Program-made: the position numbers and the translations under genes
In this document: positions 17,385 to 27,429 of the stretch, piece by piece
How positions within the stretch are numbered: the first letter of the stretch is position 1
Layout of the letters: each line of letters starts with the position of its first letter
Origin: Pseudoalteromonas caenipelagi
Lineage (GTDB): Bacteria; Pseudomonadota; Gammaproteobacteria; Enterobacterales; Alteromonadaceae
Length of the DNA: 64,000 bases
Direction: 5' to 3'
Assembly: GCF_013140855.1 (NCBI RefSeq)
Contig: NZ_JABBPG010000002.1
Location: forward strand, 372,001 to 436,000
The notes under the pieces: model-generated
Told to the model about the DNA's origin: nothing
Database searches by the model: none
Seen by the model: only the letters and a program-made list of their open reading frames with translations

Positions 17385-17939
17385 ATGGAACCTAAAGCTT
17401 TAAAGTTTGATAATATTGCAAGGGCATTGCACTGGATTTCTGCGGTGATAATTCTGTGGGCGATGCTGTCGGGTATGGCTGTTAGTTTGTTACCTAACGT
17501 TGAAGTAACTGTAGAGCTATCTCGTGAGTTTCCCAAAAAGGATATTAAACGTCTTATTACCGACTTTAATGTATCGTTAACCATATTGTACATACCAATC
17601 TTTCTTTGGCGTGTTGCACATGCGCTACGAGTTAAAAAGCCTCCCTATTTTGCACCGCTATCCAATACACAAATTAAAGTAGCGCACATCGCTCACATTT
17701 GCATGTATATTTTAATTGCGGTTTTGCTGAGCTCTGGCTTGTTGATGATGAACCGCCCATATGCTGTTTTTGGGCTATGGAACATGGCCCCCATTATCAC
17801 CGATATCACATGGCTGGATTTCTTTGAGCAAGTTCATAAATATAGTAGTTACGCTTTATTGTTCTTCATTACTATACACCTGAGTGCGTTGCTTAAGCAC
17901 CAGCACTCAGGTAATAAAATTATGCAAAGAATGTTGTAG
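17385..17939 (+). CDS. Cytochrome b561-family protein
   Basis: This 184-residue protein has four predicted transmembrane helices and the b561 (CybB) layout. It carries RALHW with H16, a second helix followed by WRV, HIAHICMY (H101/H104), and a last helix bearing HKYSSY and TIHLSALLKH (H151, H165). Family members carry two b hemes and oxidise membrane quinol. The second-helix ligand position, which reads IHVSCG in E. coli CybB, is FNVSLT here, so histidine is replaced by Asn62. One heme site may therefore be altered or missing. It stands alone, converging on the XRE regulator gene. Confidence 0.82.
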   Translation: MEPKALKFDNIARALHWISAVIILWAMLSGMAVSLLPNVEVTVELSREFPKKDIKRLITDFNVSLTILYIPIFLWRVAHALRVKKPPYFAPLSNTQIKVAHIAHICMYILIAVLLSSGLLMMNRPYAVFGLWNMAPIITDITWLDFFEQVHKYSSYALLFFITIHLSALLKHQHSGNKIMQRML

Positions 17940-17960
17940 TTTTTGTACAATGTATTGCGC

Positions 17961-18215
17961 TTAATGGTCATTTTTATCGCAAGAGCCATGATTAGGCCTA
18001 TAACGAAACACTTCTTCAAGTGGCAAATTAAACACCGTTGCAATCTTAAAAGCGACTTCTAACGAAGGGGAGTACTTATTTGCCTCAATAGCCATCACCG
18101 TTTGTCGTGTTACACCTATGGCATCTGCTAATTGTTTTTGCGTCATTTCGTTGTTTAAAAACCGCAATGTACGAATTGAGTTGGTTATTTCAGCATTATC
18201 TTTCGCTTTACTCAT
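17961..18215 (-). CDS. Small XRE-family transcriptional regulator
   Basis: The 84-residue protein is essentially one helix-turn-helix domain: MTQKQLADAIGVTRQTVMAIEANKYSPSLEVAFKIA, then FNLPLEEVF. I chose the ATG at 18215 over an upstream frame start because it overlaps the stop of the preceding membrane-protein gene by eight bases (ATGAGTAA) and gives a full domain at the N-terminus. This YozG/HigA-like class normally controls its own operon together with the membrane partner next to it. The C-terminal tail holds a lone cysteine and several His and Asn residues. Confidence 0.85.
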   Translation of the reverse strand: MSKAKDNAEITNSIRTLRFLNNEMTQKQLADAIGVTRQTVMAIEANKYSPSLEVAFKIATVFNLPLEEVFRYRPNHGSCDKNDH

Positions 18216-18714
18216 AGATATCCCCAGTTCTACCTTTATAGAGCTGGGCTGCGTAGTTTGCAATTTCGGCCAGCAAGAATGCACCAACCATAACGTGCAT
18301 AGGCAGGTGGGGAATGTTGTATTCTATAGACGGTCCCCAGCCGTTTGCTTCGGCTTGGTATTGAAAGATGGCAACACAAATACCGGTTTGCAAAATATGA
18401 GTTTTGTATTTAAACCCGATTAAATTAATTTGTTTTTCTCTTACATCAAGCGGCTGCTTAAGTTCATCATCACTAATAAAAGCTAATAACAAATAGCTTA
18501 AAACCATCAGTACGACTGAATAGGTTAATACTTCCAACAATAAACCCGATAACCAAGATACCGATGCTAATTGCTCGGCAGTTGCATTAACTAAACGCTG
18601 AATGTAGAAATATGAAATATAAACACTCACCAATAAATCGATACTGAGTGTTAGTTCTCTAAAACTAATGCTTTGTAGAAATTCTTTTAGTTGTGCTGTG
18701 CGAGTCATATGCAT
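18208..18714 (-). CDS. Four-helix membrane protein paired with XRE regulator
   Basis: The 168-residue product has about four hydrophobic segments (residues ~24-42, 52-82, 104-122 and 137-157) and no signal peptide. A charged loop, DDELKQPLDVREKQ, separates the two halves. Small membrane proteins of this sort are often encoded directly upstream of a short XRE regulator, and here the two genes overlap. I cannot name the family; DUF2178/DUF2975-type proteins are the closest analogy. The start is either the ATG at 18714 or the one six bases inside; GAGG lies four bases before the first. Confidence 0.6.
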   Translation of the reverse strand: MHMTRTAQLKEFLQSISFRELTLSIDLLVSVYISYFYIQRLVNATAEQLASVSWLSGLLLEVLTYSVVLMVLSYLLLAFISDDELKQPLDVREKQINLIGFKYKTHILQTGICVAIFQYQAEANGWGPSIEYNIPHLPMHVMVGAFLLAEIANYAAQLYKGRTGDIYE

Positions 18715-18824
18715 TTAACCTCAGGTATAATATTTTTGACATCAACAAGCCTAAGGCGATTTATTGTTCATGTCAAAGATTTTTTACCTAAGGTGTGTTT
18801 TATTTTACTTAAGCTATGGCTAAA

Positions 18825-19595
18825 CTATTTTTTTAACTGAGCTTGCAATGTATCAATTATCTGCGAAGTGGCTTTTTTATTCGCAATTTTTTCTAAAAAT
18901 TGTAGCCACTTACGTTTCCAAAAACGTTTTTTCACTTTTTTGGTACCTGATGCAGCACTGATATCGCTATCAAAGTCTAAGTCTTGCTCGATGTAATATG
19001 GCATTAACGAATAAACCGGCACTTTTGTTTCCCAAACATGTTGAAGGTCAGTATCAACGGGGCGAGCAAAGTACTCAGTCGCAGCAAGCAGGGCTTTAGC
19101 GCCTTCATAGCTGATTGCTTGTGCACAGCAACCCGTCATGGCCTTTTTATGCACCACCAAATTAAAGGTATCGTTAACGCGGTGAGAAAAAGCAATAGGG
19201 CGTGTGCGGTTCTCATATGCCGCTAGCTTGATTAGCTGCCACTTAACAGGAAGTTGTTCTATTGTGGCAAATACATTGTGTAAATCACCAACCAGTCGAA
19301 AGTCATCTTCCATCACGATGGCATAGGGGTGCTTATTATCAACGATGGCTTGCCATGCTTTACGATGGCTCATGTAACAGCCTATCTCTCCTTTACTTAA
19401 TGGTCTATAAAATAGACGTCTGTTTAGTAAAGGTTGGTAATTTTTTATTAAGTCGATATCGCTAAGTGTTTTACCATAAACCCCAGATATTCTCTCAAAG
19501 TTAATATTTTGCTCTTTTAACCGTGCGCTACTTTTTTCTAACCGTTCAGGGCTTTGGTCTAAATTGATCAAATATATAGGGGGTTGTTCTTTCAT
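18825..19595 (-). CDS. Glycosyltransferase family 25 protein (LPS-type)
   Basis: The 256-residue protein shows the GT25 pattern: IYLINLDQSPERL at the N-terminus, GEIGCYMSHRKAW near residue 70, and VMEDDF with the metal-binding acidic cluster near residue 97. Relatives such as LgtB and Lex1 add galactose or glucose to lipooligosaccharide. The C-terminal ~50 residues are strongly basic (KKVKKRFWKRKW), suggesting peripheral membrane attachment. No other surface-sugar genes are nearby, so the acceptor is unknown. It follows the his operon terminator and is probably transcribed separately. Confidence 0.87.
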   Translation of the reverse strand: MKEQPPIYLINLDQSPERLEKSSARLKEQNINFERISGVYGKTLSDIDLIKNYQPLLNRRLFYRPLSKGEIGCYMSHRKAWQAIVDNKHPYAIVMEDDFRLVGDLHNVFATIEQLPVKWQLIKLAAYENRTRPIAFSHRVNDTFNLVVHKKAMTGCCAQAISYEGAKALLAATEYFARPVDTDLQHVWETKVPVYSLMPYYIEQDLDFDSDISAASGTKKVKKRFWKRKWLQFLEKIANKKATSQIIDTLQAQLKK

Positions 19596-19660
19596 TTTTT
19601 TGCTGCTCTTTATATGGCTGATTTAAGCACGATTTGAAGCAAGCATAAAACGTTGAAAAC

Positions 19661-19728
19661 AAAAAAGGTAGTACGTTTTACCCTGGGGAGCTTGCTATTG
19701 ATTAACAAGGATACCACGGTAAAACGTA
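19661..19728 (-). terminator. Terminator of the histidine operon
   Basis: On the minus strand, 11 bases (19728-19718) pair perfectly with 19682-19672 around a loop of 35 bases that contains its own short CTTG/CAAG stem. Five bases later a run of six T follows. It begins 11 bases after the hisIE stop. Confidence 0.65.
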
Positions 19729-19738
19729 ATGACTAGCT

Positions 19739-20356
19739 TTAGGTGGTTTTATGGCGACTTTCTAAACACTCAACCACCTCTTTTAAGCTACTGTCGCTGC
19801 GTTGTAATAACACCAGTAAGTGGTAAAGTAAGTCGGCAGACTCGTTGATTAGCTCTTGTTTGTCCTGTTTCATTGCGGCAAGTGCCACTTCAACGCCTTC
19901 TTCACCTACTTTTTGGCAGCTTCGACTAATGTCTTTGGCAAATAAGGAGGCTGTGTAACTGCTACTTGGATCATCATTTTTGCGAGCAACGATGACTTGT
20001 TCCAGTTGCGCTAAAAAGCTAGTTGCGGGCTTGGCATTACTAAAACAGCTCTGTGTCCCCAGATGACACGTTGGCCCCTTGGGGGTAGCAAGGATTAAAA
20101 TGGAGTCGAGATCGCAATCGGTGTGTGCACTTACGAGCTTCAATACGTTGTTTGACTCTTCACCCTTGGTCCAAAGTCGCTGTTTTGAACGAGAATAAAA
20201 AGTGACGAGTTGTTTTTCAAAGGTCACTGATATTGCTTCATCATTCATAAAGCCTTGCATCAAAATTTGACCCGTCGCTGCATCTTGTACAATCGCAGGC
20301 ATCAGCGGGCTTTTTTCAAAATCGAGTTGTGATAGGTTATCTGGAGTTAATTGCAT
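19739..20356 (-). CDS. hisI: Phosphoribosyl-AMP cyclohydrolase / phosphoribosyl-ATP diphosphatase
   Basis: This bifunctional HisI-HisE fusion of 205 residues performs the second and third steps of histidine synthesis. The N-terminal cyclohydrolase half shows [23 protein letters not shown] and the zinc-site cysteines in HTDCDLDSI and THLGTQSCF (as CHLGTQSCF). The C-terminal pyrophosphohydrolase half shows [10 protein letters not shown] and [13 protein letters not shown]. It overlaps the end of hisF by ten bases and is the last gene of the operon, as in E. coli. Confidence 0.96.
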   Translation of the reverse strand: MQLTPDNLSQLDFEKSPLMPAIVQDAATGQILMQGFMNDEAISVTFEKQLVTFYSRSKQRLWTKGEESNNVLKLVSAHTDCDLDSILILATPKGPTCHLGTQSCFSNAKPATSFLAQLEQVIVARKNDDPSSSYTASLFAKDISRSCQKVGEEGVEVALAAMKQDKQELINESADLLYHLLVLLQRSDSSLKEVVECLESRHKTT

Positions 20357-21126
20357 AATCGCACCGCCACTTGTTGTTCGTTCAAATAAGTTTTTAGCTC
20401 GCCAATATCAATGATGTTTTTGTGAAATACACTCGCGGCCAATGCACCATCAACTTGGCTTTGCTTAAATACATCAGCGAAATCTTGCATACAGCCTGCG
20501 CCACCAGAGGCTATCAAAGGAATATCGCACATGCGTCTGATCAAACTTAATTGCGCATTATCATAGCCTTTACGAACGCCATCTTGGTTCATGCAGTTAA
20601 GTACTATCTCACCTGCACCAAGTTCTTGCACCATTTCAACCCATTGCTGGGTTTTATAGCGTGTGCGGCTAGAGGCGTTTGGGTCGCCCGTTAGCTGGTA
20701 AACTAAGTAGTCACCTGTCGCTTCATCATAAAAGCTATCAATACCTACCACAACACACTGCTTACCAAACTCATCGTGTAGCTCTTTGATCAGTTGTGGT
20801 CTGGCAATCGCAGGGCTATTGATACTGATTTTGTCAGCACCTTGTTCTAGCACCTTGGCAGCATCTGCAACCGATTTAATTCCGCCAGCGACACAAAATG
20901 GAATATCGATGTGCTTGGCGATATTGCTAACCCAGTTTACATCTAACAGGCGCTTTTCAACACTGGCACTTATCTCATAAAAAACCAGCTCATCAGCACC
21001 TGCTTCACTGTACAATTGTGCCAGCTCAAGAATGCCTCCAACAACTTCGTGGCCTTGAAATTTTACGCCTTTAACTACTTGGCCATTTTTAACATCTAAA
21101 CAAGGAATTATGCGTTTTGATAACAT
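20347..21126 (-). CDS. hisF: Imidazole glycerol phosphate synthase cyclase subunit
   Basis: The protein is a (beta/alpha)8 barrel of 259 residues. The catalytic aspartates lie in [10 protein letters not shown] (D11) and GIDSFY; phosphate loops are visible in VAGGIKSV and IASGGAG. With HisH it converts PRFAR and glutamine-derived ammonia into IGP and AICAR. The start overlaps the end of hisA by 19 bases, and a GAGGAGG ribosome site lies inside hisA. Canonical in length and motifs. Confidence 0.97.
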   Translation of the reverse strand: MLSKRIIPCLDVKNGQVVKGVKFQGHEVVGGILELAQLYSEAGADELVFYEISASVEKRLLDVNWVSNIAKHIDIPFCVAGGIKSVADAAKVLEQGADKISINSPAIARPQLIKELHDEFGKQCVVVGIDSFYDEATGDYLVYQLTGDPNASSRTRYKTQQWVEMVQELGAGEIVLNCMNQDGVRKGYDNAQLSLIRRMCDIPLIASGGAGCMQDFADVFKQSQVDGALAASVFHKNIIDIGELKTYLNEQQVAVRLCN

Positions 21127-21842
21127 GCCAACGCCTCCTCAACTGTGAATGCCTCATCTAGCAGAGATTTGCCTAAAATGATGCCACCAACACCAAGGCG
21201 ACCGAGTTTTTTGATATCTTCTAATGAACTTACGCCTCCAGATGCTTGAACTTTTATTTGGCTATTATGTGCCACCAATTGTTCATACAACTCAAAAGAA
21301 GGCCCAGTCATGGTGCCATCCTTACTGATGTCCGTGCATAAAAAATCAAGCACGCCAAGAGCAAAATAAAAGTCTACTAATTCGAATAGATTGTCTTGCC
21401 CACCGGCGAGCCAGCCGTGAGTTGCCGTGGCCCACCCAGTTTCAGTCTGGTTTACATCGAGTGCTATCACAAAGCGCTCGGCACCAAACTCTTGTATCCA
21501 AGTTGCCACTTCTTGTTGCTTATCGACCGCCATCGAGCCAATAACAACCTGATTTGCTCCGGCTTCAAGCCATTGCTTTACATCATCAAAGCTGCGAATA
21601 CCGCCGCCAACTTGATAAGGAACGTTCAATGTTTTGGTGGCAGCTTGAATTTGCAACCATTGTTTTTTTTGAGGGTCGCGTGCGCCTTCTAGATCAACCA
21701 AGTGTAATTTTTGTGCGCCACTGAGTTGATAGTCTAGTAATCGTTGTTCAAGTTCAAAAGGATAAAATTGAGCAGTGTCATATTTGCCTTGATAAAGACG
21801 TACGATTTGACTTTGTAATACATCAAGTGCGGGAATAATCAT
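21108..21842 (-). CDS. hisA: ProFAR isomerase
   Basis: This is the second barrel enzyme of the pathway, performing the Amadori isomerisation that gives PRFAR. Motifs are MIIPALDV with the catalytic Asp, [24 protein letters not shown] with the second Asp, and ASGGVSS. I chose the ATG at 21842, eight residues inside the longest frame, because AAGGA lies just upstream and the protein then starts exactly at the conserved IIPALD. It is 244 residues long. Confidence 0.97.
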   Translation of the reverse strand: MIIPALDVLQSQIVRLYQGKYDTAQFYPFELEQRLLDYQLSGAQKLHLVDLEGARDPQKKQWLQIQAATKTLNVPYQVGGGIRSFDDVKQWLEAGANQVVIGSMAVDKQQEVATWIQEFGAERFVIALDVNQTETGWATATHGWLAGGQDNLFELVDFYFALGVLDFLCTDISKDGTMTGPSFELYEQLVAHNSQIKVQASGGVSSLEDIKKLGRLGVGGIILGKSLLDEAFTVEEALACYQNA

Positions 21843-21850
21843 GTGTATCC

Positions 21851-22444
21851 TTAAGGCAATTGCCAATCAATAAAGTTTTGTAACAGTGCGGTACCAACTT
21901 TGGCACTGCGCTCTGGGTGAAATTGCATACCGGCGTAGTTGTCTTGAGCAACAATGGCTGAAAAAGCATTGCCATATTCTCCTTGCGCTAGTGTTGCTTC
22001 GTTTGGTGTATGCGCAAAACTATGTACAAAGTAAACTTGTTGTTGTGCACTAAGGCCTCTGGTTAATGGGTGTGCTTTTACTTCGCATAAGTTGTTCCAA
22101 CCCATATGCGGGGAGGTAAGCTCGCCAACTTCTAATAAGCTAACATTACCTGGGATCATGCCTAAACATAAAACATCCCCTTCATCGGTGTGCTCGCACA
22201 GTAGTTGCATACCTAAGCAAATTCCCATAAGTGGCTTGTCGTATTCAGCTATGGCTTGACACCATCCAGCTTGTTTCAAGCGGTCCATAGCAACTTTTGC
22301 GTGACCAACACCGGGTAAAATGGCTCGGTCAAACTGCGCAAGCTGAGCAGGGTCGGTGATCACTTCAGGGGTAACACCTAAACGCTCAAAGGCAAAACGA
22401 ACGGAGTTAATGTTGGCGCAGCCTGTGTTAATTATGGCAATCAT
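21851..22444 (-). CDS. hisH: Imidazole glycerol phosphate synthase glutaminase subunit
   Basis: This class I glutamine amidotransferase supplies ammonia to HisF. The nucleophile cysteine lies in GICLGMQLL, the oxyanion segment is LPGVGH, and the His-Glu pair is in QFHPERS. The ATG at 22444 overlaps the hisB stop as ATGA, and AAGGGG precedes it, which argues against the GTG two codons upstream. The length, 197 residues, is normal. Confidence 0.96.
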   Translation of the reverse strand: MIAIINTGCANINSVRFAFERLGVTPEVITDPAQLAQFDRAILPGVGHAKVAMDRLKQAGWCQAIAEYDKPLMGICLGMQLLCEHTDEGDVLCLGMIPGNVSLLEVGELTSPHMGWNNLCEVKAHPLTRGLSAQQQVYFVHSFAHTPNEATLAQGEYGNAFSAIVAQDNYAGMQFHPERSAKVGTALLQNFIDWQLP

Positions 22445-23502
22445 AAGCACCCCTTAGAGCTTGCGGTTTGCTGCTGTGTGTCTTGCGCTGTGGCCATTCT
22501 CAGTGCTCGAGCAAAAGCCTTGAACAAGCCTTCAACTTGGTGGTGACAATTACCATCGGTCACTGAGAGGATCAAACTTACCTGAGCGTTATCTGCAAGC
22601 GATTTGAAAAAGTGCTCAACCATTTGCACATCTAAGTCGCCGACCTTTTCGCGACTAAAGTTTGCATTGAGTACAAAAGAGGCGCGGCCTGATAAATCTA
22701 GCTGACACTCGGCTTTACATTCATCCATGGGAAGCGCAAAACCATAGCGTGCTATTTGTGATTTGGTGCCTAAAGCACGTTTTAATACTTGCCCTAATGC
22801 AATGCCAACATCTTCCACTAAGTGATGTTCGTCAATATGCAGATCGCCACTGGCTTTAATGTTTAATCCGATATTGGCGTGTGTGCGAATTTGATCCAAC
22901 ATGTGATCAAAAAAGCCAAGTCCGGTATTAATTTCGCCATTGGCGTTTTGATCTAAATTGGCACTGACAGATATTTGTGTTTCTTTGGTATTGCGAGTGA
23001 CGCAGGCTGAACGATTTTGTGTGGTCAACTGTGTGACAATCGCTGGCCAATCGCCTTGATATAATATCCCTTGAATACACAGGTTTTCGGCAAGACCGAT
23101 GTCAGTTTGACGATCGCCAATTACATAAGATCGCTCTAAGTCGACTTTGCCGGAACGCATGAGTTCAGTAAGTAAGCCTGTTTTTGGTTTTCTGCACTGA
23201 CAATTGTCTTCATCAAAGTGGGGACAAATTAGTACCTCATCAAACTTAATTCCTTGGCTGGCAAAAATTTCCATCATTTTGTTTTGGGCGATGTCAAAAT
23301 CAGCTGTTGGAAAGCTATCAGTGCCTAAACCATCTTGGTTTGACACCATAACCAATTTATAACCTGCTGCTTGTAGTTGCAAAAGTGCAGGGATAACGTT
23401 AGGCAGCAGCACTAGTTTTTCTAGACTATCAACTTGTTTGTCAGTAATCGGTTCATCAATCAAAGTGCCATCACGGTCGATAAATAAATAGGGGTTACTC
23501 AT
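22441..23502 (-). CDS. hisB: Bifunctional histidinol-phosphatase / IGP dehydratase
   Basis: The N-terminal HAD-type phosphatase has [10 protein letters not shown] with the nucleophile Asp and a Cys/His zinc loop ([16 protein letters not shown]). The C-terminal IGP dehydratase has [23 protein letters not shown] and [10 protein letters not shown], which supply the Mn-binding histidines. The two-domain form is typical of enterobacteria and relatives. I use the ATG at 23502, preceded by AAGGA, rather than the frame start inside hisC. It is 353 residues long. Confidence 0.96.
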   Translation of the reverse strand: MSNPYLFIDRDGTLIDEPITDKQVDSLEKLVLLPNVIPALLQLQAAGYKLVMVSNQDGLGTDSFPTADFDIAQNKMMEIFASQGIKFDEVLICPHFDEDNCQCRKPKTGLLTELMRSGKVDLERSYVIGDRQTDIGLAENLCIQGILYQGDWPAIVTQLTTQNRSACVTRNTKETQISVSANLDQNANGEINTGLGFFDHMLDQIRTHANIGLNIKASGDLHIDEHHLVEDVGIALGQVLKRALGTKSQIARYGFALPMDECKAECQLDLSGRASFVLNANFSREKVGDLDVQMVEHFFKSLADNAQVSLILSVTDGNCHHQVEGLFKAFARALRMATAQDTQQQTASSKGCL

Positions 23503-23512
23503 GGTTGTTCCT

Positions 23513-24586
23513 TTAAAGCTCGCTGCCAAGTGTTTCAAGCCACAGCTTCACTTGTTCTAGTTCTTGTTCATTACCGATTGATATTCTCAGCCAGTTATCT
23601 TGTCCGTACAGTGTAAAGGGACGCATGATAAGACCGCTTTTCATCGCTTTGTCTATATTGGCTTTATCTTTAAGTTGCGCGGTAACAAAATTGCCTTGTC
23701 CGTTTAAAACTTGGTTAACTGCGGGTGATGCTTCTAGCCATTGCAGCAATATTGCTTTGGCCCGGTTTAAAATAGTCACTTGTCTGCGCATTTGTGTAAT
23801 TGCGTCACTTTGTAGTGCTTGTTCAGCTATTTGTGCAACAACTCGAGACACTGGGTAAGGGGCAATCACCTTGCGAATAGGCGCTAATACAGAGGGGTTG
23901 GTCAACATAAAACCTGTCCGCAATCCAGCCAAGGCAAAGGCTTTAGATAAGGTGCGTAATATCACGATATTAATAAAATCCTGTAATAGGGTCGTGGCGG
24001 TTTGTTGTGGACAAAACTCGATATAGGCTTCATCAACTACGACTAACGCTTTATTTTCTAGCGCTTTAGCAATAGCGGATATCTTATTTAGTGTCGTTAG
24101 GCTGCCAGTAGGGTTGTTGGGATTACAAATAAACACTAATTTACTATTACCAACTGCAGTAATAATTTGTTCAACACTGCCTTCAAGCAATAGCTCTTGC
24201 GTTAAGGCATTGATTGCCACATTGTGGCTATCTGCAGTTACTTTATACATGCCATATGTTGGCAAAAATAATGCGATGCTATCTTCACCACTTTTGCAGT
24301 AAGTACGTACTAGAAGCTCGATCCCTTCATCAGCACCTCGGGTCATCAGCACTTGTTCTGCGGTGAGTCCTGCATATTGAGCGTAAGCGTCGATGACGTT
24401 TTGGGGTTGTGGATCAGGGTAACGATTTAAGTCAGACAAACTCAATTCGAATGTCTTGGAATAAGGGCTTTCGTTGGCGTTCAGCCAAGTAGAGCCTGTG
24501 AGTTTCTGACTTTTTGCCGAGCTATAGGCAGCCAGCGCATTGATATTGTCTGGCAGAATATCTTTTGGAAATAATTGCTTAGTCAT
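23513..24586 (-). CDS. hisC: Histidinol-phosphate aminotransferase
   Basis: This PLP-dependent fold-type I aminotransferase has 357 residues. The family segments are [41 protein letters not shown] and the Schiff-base lysine in [13 protein letters not shown]. It converts imidazole-acetol phosphate to histidinol phosphate. The start overlaps the hisD stop by eight bases, consistent with coupled translation. Confidence 0.96.
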   Translation of the reverse strand: MTKQLFPKDILPDNINALAAYSSAKSQKLTGSTWLNANESPYSKTFELSLSDLNRYPDPQPQNVIDAYAQYAGLTAEQVLMTRGADEGIELLVRTYCKSGEDSIALFLPTYGMYKVTADSHNVAINALTQELLLEGSVEQIITAVGNSKLVFICNPNNPTGSLTTLNKISAIAKALENKALVVVDEAYIEFCPQQTATTLLQDFINIVILRTLSKAFALAGLRTGFMLTNPSVLAPIRKVIAPYPVSRVVAQIAEQALQSDAITQMRRQVTILNRAKAILLQWLEASPAVNQVLNGQGNFVTAQLKDKANIDKAMKSGLIMRPFTLYGQDNWLRISIGNEQELEQVKLWLETLGSEL

Positions 24587-25877
24587 TTTTCATCGCCTCT
24601 AGACGAATTTTTACTGCATTGGCGTGCGCATCTAGCCCCTCAGCATCAGCTAACGGGAGTATTGCACGGCTTAAGTTTTTAAGGCCCTGTGGCGTAATGC
24701 TTTGCACAGTATAGGTGCGATAGAAGTCCAGTAAATTGAGACTTGAATATACTTTGGAGTATCCGTAGGTTGGTAACACGTGGTTAGTCCCAGACGCATA
24801 ATCACCCGCAGATTCAGGTGTGTAATCCCCAACAAATACTGAGCCTGCATTTTTTACTTGCGGTAAATAAGGTGCCGCTTCTGCAAGTTGTAAAATTAAG
24901 TGCTCAGGCCCGTACTGCGCCGAAATCTCAAAAGCTAGCTCGATTGAATCAACCAATATGAGCGCGCTGTTGGCCATTGCTGCTTGCGCAATGTCACGTC
25001 GTGGTAGAACTTGTAGCTGTGCATCCAGCGCGCGCTGAGTTTGTTCAATAACTGATTCACTGTTACACAGTAAAATAACTTGTGAGTCGCAGCCGTGCTC
25101 AGCTTGAGACAGCAAGTCTGCTGCAATAAATTCTGGATTAGCACGCTCGTCGGCAATAATTAGTACTTCTGAAGGGCCTGCTGGCATATCAATCGCAAAC
25201 CCGGTTTGAGATTGGCTCAACAGTTGTTTTGCCATGGTAACGTAGCTGTTTCCAGGGCCAAAAACTTTGTTTACTTTAGGCACACTTTGCGTGCCTATCG
25301 CCATCGCCGCAATTGCACCTGCACCACCACTTTCAACGACCTTACTAATACCGCATAGCTTCGCAGCGTATAAAATGGCTGGTGCTATGCAGTTGTCACC
25401 GTTAACAGGGGTGCATAAAACCACCGTTTTTGCGCCACTTAATTGCGCACAAACACCTTGCATTAATACTGAAGAAGGTAAAGGCGCACTGCCACCAGGA
25501 ATGTATAACCCAATCGCATCGATAGCCTGGTATTTAAGCTCACACTCAACGCCTGGGCTGGTGGTTAATTTAATGTCTTTTGGTTGCTGTGCTTGGTGAA
25601 ATGTTTTGACATTTGCATAAGCCTGTTCAATCGCTTCTTTAAGCTCCAAAGACAGCTGTTGTGCGCTGTTGTCGATTTCCTCTTGTGGTACAACCAAGCG
25701 CGGGTTGCTTCTTTTATCATATAATTCGGCGTACTTTAAGAGGGCTGCATCTCCTTCACAAGTAACTTCTTCTATGATTTGCTGTACGCTGTTTTGGATT
25801 GTTTTACTGGCCATAACCGCAGGGCGTGTCAGTAGCGCTTGCTGGGTTTTTGGGGATTCCTCATTCCAACGGATCAC
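24579..25877 (-). CDS. hisD: Histidinol dehydrogenase
   Basis: The zinc enzyme catalyses the last two oxidations, histidinol to histidine. Recognisable segments are YIPGGSAPLPSSVLM, VFGPGNSYVTMAKQLL, DMPAGPSEVLIIAD, SQAEHGCDSQ and YGPEHL, which contain the zinc and catalytic histidines. It is 432 residues, as expected. It begins five bases after the hisG stop. Confidence 0.97.
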   Translation of the reverse strand: MIRWNEESPKTQQALLTRPAVMASKTIQNSVQQIIEEVTCEGDAALLKYAELYDKRSNPRLVVPQEEIDNSAQQLSLELKEAIEQAYANVKTFHQAQQPKDIKLTTSPGVECELKYQAIDAIGLYIPGGSAPLPSSVLMQGVCAQLSGAKTVVLCTPVNGDNCIAPAILYAAKLCGISKVVESGGAGAIAAMAIGTQSVPKVNKVFGPGNSYVTMAKQLLSQSQTGFAIDMPAGPSEVLIIADERANPEFIAADLLSQAEHGCDSQVILLCNSESVIEQTQRALDAQLQVLPRRDIAQAAMANSALILVDSIELAFEISAQYGPEHLILQLAEAAPYLPQVKNAGSVFVGDYTPESAGDYASGTNHVLPTYGYSKVYSSLNLLDFYRTYTVQSITPQGLKNLSRAILPLADAEGLDAHANAVKIRLEAMKND

Positions 25878-25882
25878 GGGGA

Positions 25883-26779
25883 CTACTCCATCATCTTTTC
25901 AATTGGCATTACAAGAATTGAGTTAGCGCCTAACGCTTTTAACTCTTCCATTGTTTCCCAAAACAAGGTTTCTGTGCTGACCATGTGTAAAGCAACATAA
26001 TCGTCGCTGCCTGCAAGCGCTAATAAAGTAGGCTGACCTGTGCCTGGTAGCAATTCGCAAATATCGTCTAGCTTGTCTTTTGGCGCGTGCAGCATGATGT
26101 ATTTACTTTCTTTGGCTTGTCTCACACCTTTTAAGCGAGGCATCAGTTTGTCTATAAGCGCTAGTTTGTTGCTGTCAGTGAGGTTGGGATTTTGAATTAA
26201 GCAGGCATTGGACTCTAAAATGGTGTCGCCTTGCATTAAACCATTTGCCTCTAATGTAGCGCCTGTTGAAACAAGGTCGCAAATGGCATCAGCAAGTCCC
26301 GCACGCGGCGCTACTTCAACTGAACCTGTAAGCATTACTGCGCTGGCACTGATTTTTTCTCTTTGTAGATATTGCTTTAAGATTTCTGGATAAGTTGTAG
26401 CAATGCGCTTGCCCTCAAACCAAGATTTATCTTGCGGACCTAGCTCTTGAGGCCATGCTAGCGCAAGGCGGCAATAACCAAAATCTAGTTTAGAAAGTTT
26501 AATGACTTCTGCATTTTGGGTTCCGCCAGCGCGCTCAGCCTGTGCTTCGACCAATACATTTTCGCCAACAATGCCTAAGTCGCAAACGCCATCCATAACC
26601 AAACCAGGAATATCGTCATCTCGTACTCTTAACACGTCAATAGGCATATTGGTAGAGTGTGCAATAAGGCGTTGCTCACGAAGGTTGAGCTTTACCCCTA
26701 ACTGCTTAAGTAAATTTTGGCAATCTTTTGATAAGCGGCCTGATTTTTGTATTGCGATTCTTAATCTATTGCTGTTCAT
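25883..26779 (-). CDS. hisG: ATP phosphoribosyltransferase (long form)
   Basis: This first and feedback-controlled enzyme of the pathway has 298 residues and the long form with a C-terminal regulatory ACT-like domain, so no HisZ is needed. Motifs are [32 protein letters not shown] and [16 protein letters not shown] in the PRPP site. It is the first enzyme gene after the attenuator. Its ATG is about 20 bases downstream of the terminator hairpin on the minus strand. Confidence 0.97.
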   Translation of the reverse strand: MNSNRLRIAIQKSGRLSKDCQNLLKQLGVKLNLREQRLIAHSTNMPIDVLRVRDDDIPGLVMDGVCDLGIVGENVLVEAQAERAGGTQNAEVIKLSKLDFGYCRLALAWPQELGPQDKSWFEGKRIATTYPEILKQYLQREKISASAVMLTGSVEVAPRAGLADAICDLVSTGATLEANGLMQGDTILESNACLIQNPNLTDSNKLALIDKLMPRLKGVRQAKESKYIMLHAPKDKLDDICELLPGTGQPTLLALAGSDDYVALHMVSTETLFWETMEELKALGANSILVMPIEKMME

Positions 26780-26799
26780 AATCTATTTTCCTTACGTTT

Positions 26800-26832
26800 A
26801 AAAACAAAAAACCCCGAGGTGGAACCTCGGGG
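26800..26832 (-). terminator. his attenuator terminator
   Basis: A perfect nine-pair stem is formed by 26832-26824 and 26820-26812 with a three-base loop, followed on the minus strand by TTTTTTGTTTTT. It lies between the leader peptide and hisG, exactly where a His-attenuation terminator belongs. Confidence 0.93.
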
Positions 26833-26909
26833 CGAAAATAAACTAGATTTTGTGCTGCTCGCCGGAGGTTCCTTTAAGGGAATAACCCACCAGCGAAATA
26901 CCTGACAGG

Positions 26910-26960
26910 TTATCCCGTTGAATGATGGTGATGATGTACTGCTGTCAGTGTATTGAACAT
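26910..26960 (-). CDS. hisL: his operon leader peptide
   Basis: The 16-codon frame encodes MFNTLTAVHHHHHSTG, with five His codons in a row, then a TAA stop. It is too short for ordinary gene finding. It lies about 80 bases before the attenuator stem. Low charged tRNA-His should stall a ribosome on the His run and allow an antiterminator to form, as in E. coli, whose leader has seven His. The Shine-Dalgarno match is poor (CGAG eight bases upstream). The sequence between leader and terminator contains further complementary segments (for example GGTT...AACC) that could form the alternative folds. Confidence 0.93.
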   Translation of the reverse strand: MFNTLTAVHHHHHSTG

Positions 26961-27111
26961 GGTTAACTCGTTAAATATTAGTTATGCTGTATTTGTATAT
27001 CTAGAAAAACACAAAAAGGTAAAAGTGTGCAAGCACTTTTTGTTGATTTCTAAAGCATATCTTATAACTGCCGATAATATAGGTAGATTTTACAAGGTGA
27101 GGGCATTGATT

Positions 27112-27348
27112 ATGGATGCACTAAAACCATTTCTAACTAATATTGTGAGGTTAGAAGTTGAACACAAACCACTGTTTTACATTGCAGGTGTAAAAGATGG
27201 GTTAGTGTCAAAAATTAAGTTACGTCGAGAGGTACTTGAGCAGCAACGTAAAAAGTTGCAAGAGCAAGAAATGGCTGAACAGAAAAAAAATGCCAACAGT
27301 AAAGAGCAAACAGAAGATGATGAGACACATTTAGATACATGGGCTTGA
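27112..27348 (+). CDS. Small conserved-looking hypothetical protein
   Basis: The 78-residue product has a short folded-looking N-terminus (PFLTNIVRLEVEHKPLFYIAGV). A strongly charged Lys/Glu/Gln coiled-coil tail follows, ending in an acidic stretch. I chose the ATG at 27112, preceded by GAGGG, over a longer frame that would run back through the hisL promoter region. It lies 81 bases before yoaA on the same strand and may share its transcript. No function is recognised. Confidence 0.5.
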   Translation: MDALKPFLTNIVRLEVEHKPLFYIAGVKDGLVSKIKLRREVLEQQRKKLQEQEMAEQKKNANSKEQTEDDETHLDTWA

Positions 27349-27429
27349 TGCTATTTTACTAGGCAGTTTTCTTGCTCTGCTGTACTTTACTCATTACAAT
27401 CAAGCCAAATTTTCTAACTAAGCTGTATC

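Noticed and set aside
26953..27111. N-terminal extension of the small protein before yoaA
   Set aside because: The longer frame would run through the hisL promoter region and its added residues look non-coding. The inner ATG has a GAGGG upstream.
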